Source: Extibacter muris (GTDB lineage Bacteria; Bacillota; Clostridia; Lachnospirales; Lachnospiraceae). Taken from it: a DNA stretch of 64,000 nt. Within the stretch, counting starts at the first letter, position 1; every line of letters begins with the position of its first letter. The notes beneath the pieces were generated by a model, which worked only from the letters and a program-made list of their open reading frames with translations, searched no databases and was not told the origin of the DNA. The stretch is taken from assembly GCF_004345005.1 (NCBI RefSeq), contig NZ_SMMX01000009.1:106237-170236 (forward strand), read 5' to 3'. Of the stretch, positions 34,733 through 43,423 are shown in pieces. Both the position numbers and the translations under genes were made by a program.

Positions 34733-36475
34733 ATGGAAAATATTAATCTTAAAATTAATGGACTCGACGTATCCGCTCCTGCCGGTTCTACTATCCTTGA
34801 AGCGGCCCGGCTGGCCGGAATCAAGATTCCGACGCTGTGTTTCCTGAAGGAGATCAACGAAATCGGAGCCTGCCGGATGTGTATCGTAGAGGTAAAGGGA
34901 GCAAGAAATCTTGTTGCGGCGTGCGTACACCCGATCAATGAAGGGATGGAAGTATATACGAACACGCCTCAGCTCATTGCATCCAGAAGGAGGACGCTTC
35001 AGCTTCTGCTTTCCAACCATGACCAGCAGTGCCTGTCATGCGTACGAAGCGGAGACTGTGAGCTGCAGCAGCTGTGCAAGGAGTATGGCGTGGATGACGC
35101 CCATTATTACGAGGGTGAGACGACACACTATGAGCTGGATGAAACTGCGGCCCATATGGTACGTGACAATAATAAATGTATCCTTTGCCGCCGCTGTGTG
35201 GCAACGTGTGAGAAGACCCAGGGAATCGGTGTTATCGGCGCCAACAACCGTGGATTTGACACGATGATTGGCTCTGCCTTCGAGATGGGACTCGGAGATA
35301 CGAGCTGCGTATCTTGCGGACAGTGTATCGCAGTCTGTCCTACCGGCGCGCTGTATGAGAAGGACTACACGCAGCAGATTCTGGATGCGATTGCCGATCC
35401 GGATAAATACGTGGTCGTGCAGACCGCTCCTTCTGTCCGTGCGGGACTTGGCGAAGAATTCGGCTACCCGATGGGGACGGATGTAGAAGGTAAGATGGCA
35501 GCAGCGTTAAGGAGAGTCGGTTTTGACAAGGTATTTGATACGGACTGGGCAGCCGACCTTACGATTATGGAAGAAGCCACGGAGCTTCTCGACAGGGTCA
35601 AGAACGGCGGAGTTCTGCCGCTTATCACCTCCTGCTCACCGGGATGGATCAAATACTGCGAACATTACTTCCCGGATATGACAGAGCACCTGTCAAGCTG
35701 CAAGTCGCCGCAGCAGATGTTCGGCGCCATGCTGAAGACATACTTTGCTGAAAAAGAAGGTATCGATCCGAAGAAGATCGTATCTGTCAGCGTGATGCCA
35801 TGTACGGCCAAGAAGTTCGAGATCGGACGTGATGACCAGGATGCGGCCGGAGTTCCGGACGTGGATATCGCCATCACGACAAGGGAGCTGGCAAGGCTAA
35901 TCAAACGCAGCGGCATTGAATTTACGATGCTGCCGGATGAGAAGTTCGACGACCCGATGGGAGAATCCACAGGTGCAGCCGTCATCTTCGGCGCTACCGG
36001 CGGTGTTATGGAAGCTGCTCTTCGTACAGCGGTTGAAGTCCTCACAGGCGAAGAGCTTGCGAACCTGGACTTCACGGATGTCCGCGGCACGGAAGGCGTA
36101 AAAGAGGCATCTTACAATGTGGCAGGCATGGATGTGAAAGTAGCTGTCGCATCCGGACTTAACAACGCGAGGACGCTTCTCAACAAGGTGAAGTCAGGGG
36201 AAGCAGATTACCACTTTATAGAGATCATGGGATGTCCGGGCGGATGTGTAAACGGAGGCGGACAGCCACAGGTATCCGGCGATGTGCGTAACTTCACGGA
36301 TGTACGAGGAATCCGAGCAAGCGTACTGTATAACAACGACGCGGCCAAACCAATCCGCAAGTCACATGAGAATCCGGCCATCAAGAAGCTTTATGAGGAA
36401 TATCTTGGTGAACCGGGAAGCCATAAGGCACATGAGACATTACATACGAGCTATGTAAAACGTTCCGTCAATTAG
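34733..36475 (+). CDS. hydA: [FeFe] hydrogenase catalytic subunit HydA
   Basis: 580 residues from the ATG at 34733, nine bases after GGAGG (a nearer ATG at 34724 touches it). N-terminal [2Fe-2S] (CFLKEINEIGACRMC), His-Cys3 cluster (CLSCVRSGDCELQQLC), two [4Fe-4S] (CILCRRCVATCE, CVSCGQCIAVCP), then H-cluster motifs TSCSPGW near 299, MPCTAKKFE near 355, and CPGGCVNGGGQP near 501. All canonical, so this is the H2-producing subunit. No hydE/F/G maturases are in the window. Confidence 0.96.
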   Translation: MENINLKINGLDVSAPAGSTILEAARLAGIKIPTLCFLKEINEIGACRMCIVEVKGARNLVAACVHPINEGMEVYTNTPQLIASRRRTLQLLLSNHDQQCLSCVRSGDCELQQLCKEYGVDDAHYYEGETTHYELDETAAHMVRDNNKCILCRRCVATCEKTQGIGVIGANNRGFDTMIGSAFEMGLGDTSCVSCGQCIAVCPTGALYEKDYTQQILDAIADPDKYVVVQTAPSVRAGLGEEFGYPMGTDVEGKMAAALRRVGFDKVFDTDWAADLTIMEEATELLDRVKNGGVLPLITSCSPGWIKYCEHYFPDMTEHLSSCKSPQQMFGAMLKTYFAEKEGIDPKKIVSVSVMPCTAKKFEIGRDDQDAAGVPDVDIAITTRELARLIKRSGIEFTMLPDEKFDDPMGESTGAAVIFGATGGVMEAALRTAVEVLTGEELANLDFTDVRGTEGVKEASYNVAGMDVKVAVASGLNNARTLLNKVKSGEADYHFIEIMGCPGGCVNGGGQPQVSGDVRNFTDVRGIRASVLYNNDAAKPIRKSHENPAIKKLYEEYLGEPGSHKAHETLHTSYVKRSVN

Positions 36476-36499
36476 CGGATATAAAAGTTTAGATTACAG

Positions 36500-36543
36500 A
36501 GGATGCCCTGCAGGCCGTGAGAGGCCGGGGGCATCCTTTTTTC
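36500..36543 (+). terminator. Intrinsic terminator of the hydrogenase operon
   Basis: AGGATGCCC (36500-36508) pairs with GGGCATCCT (36529-36537), an inner GGCC/GGCC pair extends it, and TTTTTT follows. Confidence 0.9.
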
Positions 36544-36574
36544 CAGACGGAATGCAGATATATACGTGGAGATA

Positions 36575-36602
36575 TTGACAAAGGGGCCAGGTATTGTATA
36601 AT
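36575..36602 (+). promoter_or_regulatory. Promoter of gldA
   Basis: TTGACA (36575-36580) and TATAAT (36597-36602) with a 16-bp spacer, both perfect sigma-A boxes. Transcription would begin about 36610, before GGAGGT at 36633. Confidence 0.85.
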
Positions 36603-36646
36603 TAAGATGTGTTAAAAAAATAACAATACAAACGGAGGTACATACC

Positions 36647-37741
36647 ATGGCACAGATTATTGGAAGTCCAAGCAGATATATTCAGGGAAAAGGGGAGCTG
36701 AAAAACCTCTGCACATATGCGTCCAACTATGGAAGCAGATTATTCATCCTCACGAGCGTGTCCGGAAGGAAACGCGTAGAGCCGTCTATACAGGCTGGAA
36801 TGGACGGCACAGGAGTGGAGACTGTGTATGAATCTTTTAACGGCGAGTGCAGCATGAACGAAATCAACCGCGTTATGGAGGCGGCAAAGGAGGCAGGATG
36901 TGATATGATTGCCGGTGTCGGCGGCGGTAAGATACATGATACGGCCAAGGCCGTGGCGCATTATATGGGCAAAGCGGTTATCATCGTGCCGACCATCGCG
37001 TCTACCGATGCGCCGTGCAGTGCGCTCTCGGTCATTTATACGGACGAAGGTGTGTTTGACAGGTATCTGTTCCTTCCGGCCAGCCCGAACGCAGTGCTCG
37101 TAGATACGGATGTGGTAAGCAAAGCACCCGCCAGACTTCTCGTGGCGGGAATGGGAGATGCCCTTGCAACTTACTTCGAGGCGAGGGCGTGCAGGCAATC
37201 GTCTGCAGTCAACTGCGTAGGAGGCGGGAGTACGCTGGCTGCGATGGCTCTCGCCAGACTCTGTTATGAGACGCTTCTGGAGAACGGAGTCAGTGCCGCG
37301 CTGGCAGTGACGGAAAATGTATGTACGAAAGCAGTGGAACATGTCATTGAAGCGAACACGTACTTATCCGGAATCGGGTTTGAAAGCGGTGGTCTTGCCG
37401 GGGCCCATGCCATACATAACGGCCTGACTGCAATAGAGGAGACGCATGCCATGTACCACGGGGAGAAAGTGGCGTTCGGCACGCTCGTACAGCTCGTGCT
37501 TGAGAATGCGGACTCCGAGGAGATAGAGGCTGTAGTAGACTTCTGCAACGCGGTCGGGCTGCCGACGACGCTTGCGCAGCTCGGAATCAAAGAAGTAAAG
37601 GCGGAGCAGATTATGGAAGTAGCAGAACTTGCCGCTGCAGAAGGAGATACACTCGGCAATATGCCGTTTGCCGTGACGCCGGAAGATGTATACGCTGCGA
37701 TTATGGCAGCCGATGCCATAGGCAGGAATTACGCACGATAA
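36647..37741 (+). CDS. gldA: Glycerol dehydrogenase GldA
   Basis: 364-residue iron/zinc-type alcohol dehydrogenase fold that oxidises glycerol to dihydroxyacetone with NAD+. MAQIIGSPSRYIQGKGEL start, GVGGGKIHDTAKAVA near residue 88 (NAD loop), PTIASTDAPCSALSVIYT, the metal site residues in VAGMGDALATYFEARAC, and GLAGAHAIHNGLTAIEETH plus HGEKVAFGTLVQL with the metal histidines. Own strong promoter. Confidence 0.95.
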   Translation: MAQIIGSPSRYIQGKGELKNLCTYASNYGSRLFILTSVSGRKRVEPSIQAGMDGTGVETVYESFNGECSMNEINRVMEAAKEAGCDMIAGVGGGKIHDTAKAVAHYMGKAVIIVPTIASTDAPCSALSVIYTDEGVFDRYLFLPASPNAVLVDTDVVSKAPARLLVAGMGDALATYFEARACRQSSAVNCVGGGSTLAAMALARLCYETLLENGVSAALAVTENVCTKAVEHVIEANTYLSGIGFESGGLAGAHAIHNGLTAIEETHAMYHGEKVAFGTLVQLVLENADSEEIEAVVDFCNAVGLPTTLAQLGIKEVKAEQIMEVAELAAAEGDTLGNMPFAVTPEDVYAAIMAADAIGRNYAR

Positions 37742-37755
37742 CAGAGGTGAATCTG

Positions 37756-38403
37756 ATGGATTACAGATATATTTTATTTGACCTGGATGGAACGGTCACA
37801 GATCCGGGTATCGGTATTACAAATTCTGTCATGCACGCTTTGAAAAAATTTGGCATTATAGAAGAAGACAGAAGGAAGCTGTACAAATTTATCGGCCCCC
37901 CGCTTTCAGAATCATTCCAGCAATTCTACGGATTCTCCGAGGAAGACGCCCTCCTCGGAATCGAGTATTACCGCGAGTATTTCACGGAGAGAGGCATATT
38001 TGAGAATGTAGTGTTTGAAGGCATGGAAGAATTGCTGGCCGCTTTGGTAGAAAAAGGGATGGAGCTGATCATAGCGACGTCGAAGCCGGAGGCATTTGCC
38101 AGGCAGATACTGGAGCACTTCCGCCTGGACGGGTATTTTTCTTTTATCGGCGGAGCAACGATGGATGAGAAAAGGGTAAAGAAAGCAGAAGTGATTGCGT
38201 ATGCCCTCGAGAGCCGCGGCATTTGTGATCTGTCCAGAGTGCTCATGATAGGGGACAGGAAACACGATGTCATCGGCGCACACAAGACAGGCGTCGATGT
38301 CATGGGCGTGTTATACGGATACGGGAGCCGTGAAGAGCTTGAAGAAGCCGGAGCGGACTATATCGCGGAAAATGTTGGAGACATTAAAAAGTTTCTGTCC
38401 TGA
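37756..38403 (+). CDS. HAD-family phosphatase (phosphoglycolate phosphatase-like)
   Basis: 215 residues from the ATG at 37756, after AGAGGTG. Motif I LFDLDGTVTDPG gives the nucleophile Asp, motif II is ATSKPEAFARQIL, motif III/IV IGDRKHDVIGAHKTGVD. The cap domain (residues about 15-85) with IGPPLSESFQQF is that of the Gph/YhcW group. Substrate cannot be read. Fourteen bases after gldA, so probably cotranscribed. Confidence 0.88.
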   Translation: MDYRYILFDLDGTVTDPGIGITNSVMHALKKFGIIEEDRRKLYKFIGPPLSESFQQFYGFSEEDALLGIEYYREYFTERGIFENVVFEGMEELLAALVEKGMELIIATSKPEAFARQILEHFRLDGYFSFIGGATMDEKRVKKAEVIAYALESRGICDLSRVLMIGDRKHDVIGAHKTGVDVMGVLYGYGSREELEEAGADYIAENVGDIKKFLS

Positions 38404-38548
38404 ATAGAAAGGAAACAGTAAAAACCCCGTAAAACCGGGAATGCTAATGCCAGTTGCGGCAGAACTACGCAAACGCAATATGAAATTGGTGGAGGTTTAC
38501 ACCATGTAATCTTATGATAAATCCATAAATCTGAAGGAGGAAATCAAA

Positions 38549-39427
38549 ATGGGTTTTGCGGAGAATTTACAATTTATGAGACAGAAAAAAGGATATACGC
38601 AGGAACAGATAGCAGAGCAGCTTCAAGTGTCGAGACAGTCAGTATCAAAGTGGGAGTCCGGAGGGAGCTTTCCTGAGATGGATAAGCTCATCCAGTTGAG
38701 CGGGCTGTTCCAGTGCAGCATGGATGTGCTCGTGCAGGAGGATGCAAGAGCTTCATATGTGGAAGAACATGAGGAATACGATAAGCATATGGATGAATAC
38801 AGCAGGGCAGTCACATCAGGGGTGGGGCTCCTGCTGTTCGGAACGGCGGTGTATGAACTGTTGTCAGGGGTATATGTGGCAGAGAAGCTCTGCGATATGC
38901 TTTTTATGTTTTTTGTTGTGGCCGCCGTGCTCATATTTGTCGTCCAAGGCATGAAGCACAGTGAATTTACGAGGAAATATCCGGTGGTTGGAAACATTTA
39001 TACGGATAAAGAAACGGATGCGTTTCAAAAGCGGTACATAACGATGTGCGCCGCCGGAATCGGGCTTTTCTTCTGCGGATTCATCTTTGAACTCGCCATG
39101 GACGGCGTTGCCCTGCAGTCCCGGTTCAATGAGGAGGCCGTTCACGGCGTGTTCATGCTCATCGTCACGGCGGCTGCCTCATTGCTCGTGTATGCAGGTA
39201 TGCAGAAAAAGAAGTACAGCGTAAATGACTATAATGATGAAAATATGCCGGGCAAAGACAAGAGGCTGATAGGCAGGATCTGCGGTACCATCATGATGGC
39301 TGCCGCTATCGTATTTCTGCTTGGAGGGTTTCTTGCCAATGCATGGAACGTATCATGGGTTGCGTTTCCGGTCGGTGGAATCTTGTGCGGCATCGTGAGC
39401 ACGCTGATGGTGAGGGAGAGGAAATAG
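38549..39427 (+). CDS. XRE-family regulator with membrane domain
   Basis: 292 residues. Helix-turn-helix at residues 5-62: QKKGYTQEQIAEQLQVSRQSVSKWESG. From residue about 90 come roughly six hydrophobic helices (GLLLFGTAVYELL, FMFFVVAAVLIFVV, AAGIGLFFCGFIFEL, FMLIVTAAASLLVYAG, IMMAAAIVFLLGGF, FPVGGILCGIVSTLM). So this is a membrane-anchored DNA-binding protein that probably senses envelope state. GAAGGAGGAAATC precedes the start. Confidence 0.88.
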   Translation: MGFAENLQFMRQKKGYTQEQIAEQLQVSRQSVSKWESGGSFPEMDKLIQLSGLFQCSMDVLVQEDARASYVEEHEEYDKHMDEYSRAVTSGVGLLLFGTAVYELLSGVYVAEKLCDMLFMFFVVAAVLIFVVQGMKHSEFTRKYPVVGNIYTDKETDAFQKRYITMCAAGIGLFFCGFIFELAMDGVALQSRFNEEAVHGVFMLIVTAAASLLVYAGMQKKKYSVNDYNDENMPGKDKRLIGRICGTIMMAAAIVFLLGGFLANAWNVSWVAFPVGGILCGIVSTLMVRERK

Positions 39428-39432
39428 CTGCC

Positions 39433-39750
39433 TTATATCTTTTGTAGGATGGTGGCGTAACTCAGAGTGTGGATGCCAAACGGCAGAGTGACACGGGGGG
39501 ACATTGATTTCAATGTCCCTCCTTTCTCTGCATACGTTTTTGATGATTCTGATGACATCGCTCATATTATCGTCACCTGTGCCAATCATCAAGGTGACAT
39601 TTTCCATTTTCAGGAAACCTCCGGATGAGCAGAGCTTTATTGCCTGGTAGCCGGACTTGTCTTATCTGCAGCTATCCAGTGCCAGAAGCCTTCCGTTATC
39701 AATTATGTGCCCGCTTTCAAGGAATCGTCATATCTGCCGGTTATGAGCGG
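39433..39750 (-). pseudogene. Decayed cyclic-di-AMP receptor (DarA/PII-like)
   Basis: On the minus strand, KLCSSGGFLKMENVTLMIGT and VIRIIKNVCRERR match the DarA family (STGGFLKxGNTTFLIGTxDD...). Upstream, LITEGF lies in another frame and follows a TAA; downstream the end VTLPFGIHTLSYATILQKI (stop 39433-39435) is again in another frame. At least two frameshifts and one stop break the about 110-codon gene. The remaining intact 84-codon frame is only a fragment. Confidence 0.7.
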
Positions 39751-39981
39751 TTCAGCAAAGCGTTTTGCTTGTTCGCTGATAAAGGAAGATGCGCTGCAAA
39801 AGTAGACGCTCGGAGAATGATCCACACAGTAGTGGTGATTCCCTCCATCACAAAGAGAGGCTTATCATAGGTGGTAGGGCGACTTGTTGCTATCGCACCG
39901 TTCTTATCGCAGCTGACATCGATGCATGGCTGTTCTTTGTCAGGAAATGTCGAAAAAGCGGGGAATGTTGAAAATGTGGTA
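39751..39981. other. Intergenic stretch, no gene supported
   Basis: Short frames exist on both strands (for example one on the minus strand containing YDKPLFVMEGITTTVWIILR), but none has a convincing start, ribosome binding site or family match. Possibly upstream remains of the broken DarA-like locus. Confidence 0.5.
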
Positions 39982-40010
39982 TTGAGCGGGATAAGAAAAT
40001 AAGGTACAAT
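39982..40010 (+). promoter_or_regulatory. Promoter of the CofE-like gene
   Basis: TTGAGC (39982-39987) and TACAAT (40005-40010), 17 bp apart, followed by AAGGAG at 40034. Confidence 0.7.
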
Positions 40011-40049
40011 AAAAAAAGATGTAGAAAACAAAGTAAGGAGAAAATTGGC

Positions 40050-41246
40050 ATGGAAAGAAGAGTTGGTACTGTATCAAGGGGAATCCGCTGTCCCATCATT
40101 CGGGAAGGGGACGACCTTGCACATATTATAGTAGAGAACGTTCTGGGTGCCGCGGAAAGCGAAGGCTTCGCCGTGCACGACAGAGACGTGGTCGCGGTTA
40201 CAGAGTCTGTCGTTGCGAGAGCGCACGGCAACTACGCTTCTGTAGACGCTATTGCGCAGGATGTAGAAAACAAGCTTGGAGGCGGTACGATAGGAGTCAT
40301 CTTTCCGATACTGTCCAGGAACCGTTTTTCCATCTGCCTGAAAGGGATTGCCCGCGGGGCCAAAAAAATTGTGCTCATGCTCAGCTATCCAGGCGATGAG
40401 GTGGGTAATGAGCTCGTATCACTGGACCAGCTTGACAAGGCGGGTATCAATCCATATAGCGACGTACTTGATGTAAAGCGCTACAGGGAGCTGTTCGGCG
40501 AGAACATCCATCCCTTTACCGGGGTAGATTATGTCCGTTACTACAGTGACCTGATAAAGAGCGAAGGGGCGGAGGCCGAGGTTATCTTTGCAAACCATCC
40601 GAAAGAGATTCTCTCCTATACCAAGAAAGTATTGAACTGCGATATCCACAGCAGGGAAAGGACGAAGAGAATCCTGAAGGAAAATGGCGCGGAAGTCGTG
40701 TGCGGCATGGATGATATCCTGACCGCTCCGGTGGATGGAAGCGGCTGCAATGAAGATTATGGGCTGCTCGGATCCAACAAATCTACGGAAGAGGCGGTAA
40801 AGCTCTTTCCGAGGACGGGCAGATGTATGGAACTTGTTCTGGATATACAGAAGCAGATTCTTGATAAGACAGGAAAGCATGTAGAAGTCATGGTATATGG
40901 AGACGGGGCTTTCAAAGACCCTGTCGGAAAGATATGGGAGCTGGCAGACCCGTGCGTATCTGTTGCCAATACTGAGGGGCTGGAAGGGACACCGAACGAA
41001 GTGAAGCTCAAATATCTGGCAGACAATGATTTCAAGGATTTGTCCGGGCAGGCGCTGAAGGATGCCATATCAGAGCGGATTAAGGAAAAGAAGGAGGACC
41101 TGGTCGGAGACATGGCGGCACAGGGTACGACGCCGAGACGGCTGACGGACCTGATTGGCTCGCTGTGCGACCTGACAAGCGGCTCAGGAGATAAGGGGAC
41201 ACCAGTAATCCTCGTTCAGGGATATTTTGACAACTATACGTCATAG
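40050..41246 (+). CDS. Coenzyme F420-0:L-glutamate ligase-like protein (CofE family)
   Basis: 398 residues. The CofE-type fold is suggested by RGIRCPIIREGDDLAHIIVE, DRDVVAVTESVVARAHGNY, and later LGSNKS, MVYGDGAFKDPVGKIWELADP and TRRLTDLIGSLCDL-type segments. In F420 users CofE adds glutamates to F420-0. No cofC/D/G/H are visible and Lachnospiraceae are not known to make F420, so it may glutamylate another acceptor. Own promoter and AAGGAG site. Confidence 0.75.
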   Translation: MERRVGTVSRGIRCPIIREGDDLAHIIVENVLGAAESEGFAVHDRDVVAVTESVVARAHGNYASVDAIAQDVENKLGGGTIGVIFPILSRNRFSICLKGIARGAKKIVLMLSYPGDEVGNELVSLDQLDKAGINPYSDVLDVKRYRELFGENIHPFTGVDYVRYYSDLIKSEGAEAEVIFANHPKEILSYTKKVLNCDIHSRERTKRILKENGAEVVCGMDDILTAPVDGSGCNEDYGLLGSNKSTEEAVKLFPRTGRCMELVLDIQKQILDKTGKHVEVMVYGDGAFKDPVGKIWELADPCVSVANTEGLEGTPNEVKLKYLADNDFKDLSGQALKDAISERIKEKKEDLVGDMAAQGTTPRRLTDLIGSLCDLTSGSGDKGTPVILVQGYFDNYTS

Positions 41247-41297
41247 CCCCTGAAGGATATGAGGTTTTAGTATAAGAAAAGGTAAGGGAGAAGCTGG

Positions 41298-41906
41298 ATG
41301 AAAAGATTAGCTGTCATTCTATGCGTTCTGATGATGTGTCTGTCTCTTGCAGCCTGCGGTAAAGACTCCGAAGAAGGCGGAAGGGGTACAACCGGACATA
41401 ATTCCTCAGAGGGAGAAGGGAATGATTCTGAGGAAGAAGTAAAAGAGGAAAAGGATATAGAAGATAAAGATGCAAAAGCCGAAAAAGCCGACAATTCTGT
41501 CATATCCGGAACGTCCTGGACAGCGCGTGACGGTTCTTGGATGACATTTACTGATGAAGAGAATTACGCATGGTATCAAGACAGGACTGTCACGGATGAT
41601 AATTATTACGCCGGTACATATGAATTCTATATAGGAGAAGGCGCCCTGAAGTATCTGACCGTAGATTTGAAAGATTACGGCGTCACGGAGGCGGAGATGC
41701 AGCGCGTATTTGACAGCAATGAAGAGTATTCTCTGGATAATCTGGCATGCATGACGGCGAGGAACCGTTCATTTATGCTGGACGGTGCGGAGCAGCTTAA
41801 AGAGGAGAAGGAAATATCTTATTATGGGTTCATGCTCCAGGATGGCGGCTACCTTGATATCGCCAATATGACGACAGGGACCTATTATGGTTTTACAAAA
41901 GAATAG
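41298..41906 (+). CDS. Lipoprotein of unknown function
   Basis: 202 residues. Signal peptide MKRLAVILCVLMMCLSLAAC with lipobox, Cys20 lipidated. Residues 22-65 are very acidic and rich in Glu, Asp and Lys, probably a flexible linker. The rest contains TSWTARDGSWMTFTDEENYAWYQD and looks like a small beta-rich domain seen in Lachnospiraceae lipoproteins. AGGGAGAAGC precedes the ATG. No specific role can be given. Confidence 0.8.
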   Translation: MKRLAVILCVLMMCLSLAACGKDSEEGGRGTTGHNSSEGEGNDSEEEVKEEKDIEDKDAKAEKADNSVISGTSWTARDGSWMTFTDEENYAWYQDRTVTDDNYYAGTYEFYIGEGALKYLTVDLKDYGVTEAEMQRVFDSNEEYSLDNLACMTARNRSFMLDGAEQLKEEKEISYYGFMLQDGGYLDIANMTTGTYYGFTKE

Positions 41907-41954
41907 TAAGCAAAAGACTATAATAATGATGAATGTGAGAGAAGGAGACATAAG

Positions 41955-43247
41955 ATGAGACAGGATATGATTGTGATTCTGGATATGGGTAGTACGGAGA
42001 ATACCGTGCTGGCGCGGGCAATCCGAGACCTCGGCGTGTACAGCGAGATTCATCCGCATGACATTACGATGGAAGAGCTTGCCAGGCTTGAGAATGTGAA
42101 AGGTATCATATTGAACGGCGGCGAGAACCGTATCGTGGACGGACAGGCGGTGGAGGTAAGGCCGGAACTGTATCACTGCGGCTGCCCGGTGATGGCGGCA
42201 GACCATCCGACTGCGAAGTGTGAACAGAAGCTCGACGCGTTGCCGGACGAAGAGACGTTGAAAGAATTTGTCTTTGGAAAGTGCAAAGCAGAGGCGAACT
42301 GGAACATGAAGAACTTTATCGAAGACCAGGTTGAGCTGATTCGCCGCCAGGTCGGGGATAAGAAGGTTCTGCTCGCGCTGTCAGGCGGCGTCGATTCTTC
42401 CGTCGTGGCTGCGATGCTGCTGAAAGCTATCGGCAATCAGCTCACCTGTGTTCATGTAAACCACGGGCTGATGCGCAAACATGAATCCGAAGACGTCGTG
42501 GAAGTGTTCAAGAACCAGCTTCATGCCAATCTCATATATGTAGACGCGACAGATAGATTCCTCGGCAAGCTGGACGGCGTAGCTGACCCGGAGCAGAAGC
42601 GGAAAATCATAGGCGGTGAATTTATCCGGGTCTTTGAAGAGGAGGCGAGGAAACTGGACGGCATCGAATTCCTCGGCCAGGGCACCATCTATCCCGATAT
42701 CATCGAGAGCGGCACGAAGACCGCCAAGATGGTCAAATCACATCACAACGTAGGCGGACTGCCGGAGGACCTGCAGTTTGAACTTGTAGAGCCTCTGAAG
42801 CAGCTTTTTAAAGACGAAGTCCGCGCCTGCGGCATCGAGCTTGGCCTGCCTGCGGATATGGTATACCGTCAGCCGTTCCCCGGCCCCGGTCTTGGCGTAC
42901 GCTGTCTCGGCGCGATTACGAGAGACAGGCTGGAGGCAGTGCGGGAATCTGACGCTATTCTCCGTGAGGAATTTGCCGCAGCCGGCCTGGATGAGAAGGT
43001 ATGGCAGTATTTTACCGTAGTGCCTGACTTCAAGTCTGTCGGCATGAAGAACCACGAGCGGAGCTTCGACTATATGGTAATCATCCGCGCCATCAATACG
43101 ATAGACGCCATGACGGCTACGGTGGAGAAGGTGGACTGGGACGTGCTCGAGAAGATAACGGACAGGATACTGGCGGAAGTAGGGAATGTGAACAGGGTGT
43201 GCTATGATATGAGCCCGAAGCCGCCGGCGACGATAGAGTTCGAGTGA
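41955..43247 (+). CDS. guaA: GMP synthase with an eroded glutaminase domain (GuaA)
   Basis: Makes GMP from XMP. 430 residues instead of about 515. The ATP pyrophosphatase part is intact: LALSGGVDSSVVAAML near residue 142, LGQGTIYPDIIESG, HHNVGGLP, RQPFPGPGLGVRCLG, and the end MSPKPPATIEFE. The N-terminal amidotransferase is cut to about 110 residues: ILDMGSTENTVLARAIRDLGVYSE and GIILNGGENRIVDG survive, but the GICYGxQ nucleophile segment and the His-Glu part are gone. It probably uses free ammonia or a separate glutaminase. Its last codons form the left end of the mobile element. Confidence 0.93.
   Translation: MRQDMIVILDMGSTENTVLARAIRDLGVYSEIHPHDITMEELARLENVKGIILNGGENRIVDGQAVEVRPELYHCGCPVMAADHPTAKCEQKLDALPDEETLKEFVFGKCKAEANWNMKNFIEDQVELIRRQVGDKKVLLALSGGVDSSVVAAMLLKAIGNQLTCVHVNHGLMRKHESEDVVEVFKNQLHANLIYVDATDRFLGKLDGVADPEQKRKIIGGEFIRVFEEEARKLDGIEFLGQGTIYPDIIESGTKTAKMVKSHHNVGGLPEDLQFELVEPLKQLFKDEVRACGIELGLPADMVYRQPFPGPGLGVRCLGAITRDRLEAVRESDAILREEFAAAGLDEKVWQYFTVVPDFKSVGMKNHERSFDYMVIIRAINTIDAMTATVEKVDWDVLEKITDRILAEVGNVNRVCYDMSPKPPATIEFE
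43236..43243. repeat. attL core in guaA
   Basis: GAGTTCGA in the last sense codons of guaA (reading GAG TTC GAG TGA). Matches the copy at 53282-53289. Confidence 0.75.
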
Positions 43248-43290
43248 TGAAATGGGCTTTACAAACCTGGTGTTTATGCGGGTTTCAAGC

Positions 43291-43324
43291 AAATTTGTTT
43301 AAGTTCTGGCAACGATTTGGCAAC
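43291..43324. promoter_or_regulatory. Left-end protein-binding sites
   Basis: AAATTTGTTTAAGT (43291-43304) is the reverse form of the ACTTAAAC operator motif seen in the integrase control region. TGGCAACGATTTGGCAAC (43307-43324) is a pair of TGGCAAC repeats that recurs, nearly identical, at 53161-53178 near the right end; probable integrase arm sites. Confidence 0.5.
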
Positions 43325-43370
43325 ATTTATAACATCACGTACTGGATAATTACATCAATGGCATAGAGAA

Positions 43371-43420
43371 ACCTTGCTGATTTTCTGATATGAAAACTGA
43401 ATATCGGCAAGGTCTTTTTA
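43371..43420 (-). terminator. Terminator at the element's left end
   Basis: ACCTTGCTGAT (43371-43381) pairs with ATCGGCAAGGT (43403-43413), followed by CTTTTTA on the + strand. It lies just beyond the 3' end of the repressor gene and can stop transcription from both sides. Confidence 0.7.
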
Positions 43421-43423
43421 TGT

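Noticed and set aside
36575..36602. Possible copy of the 26628 palindrome because of GGGGCCAG
   Set aside because: It is only the spacer of the gldA promoter; no inverted partner exists.
39625..39870. 81-codon + strand frame
   Set aside because: No ribosome binding site and it overlaps the DarA-like remnant in antisense.
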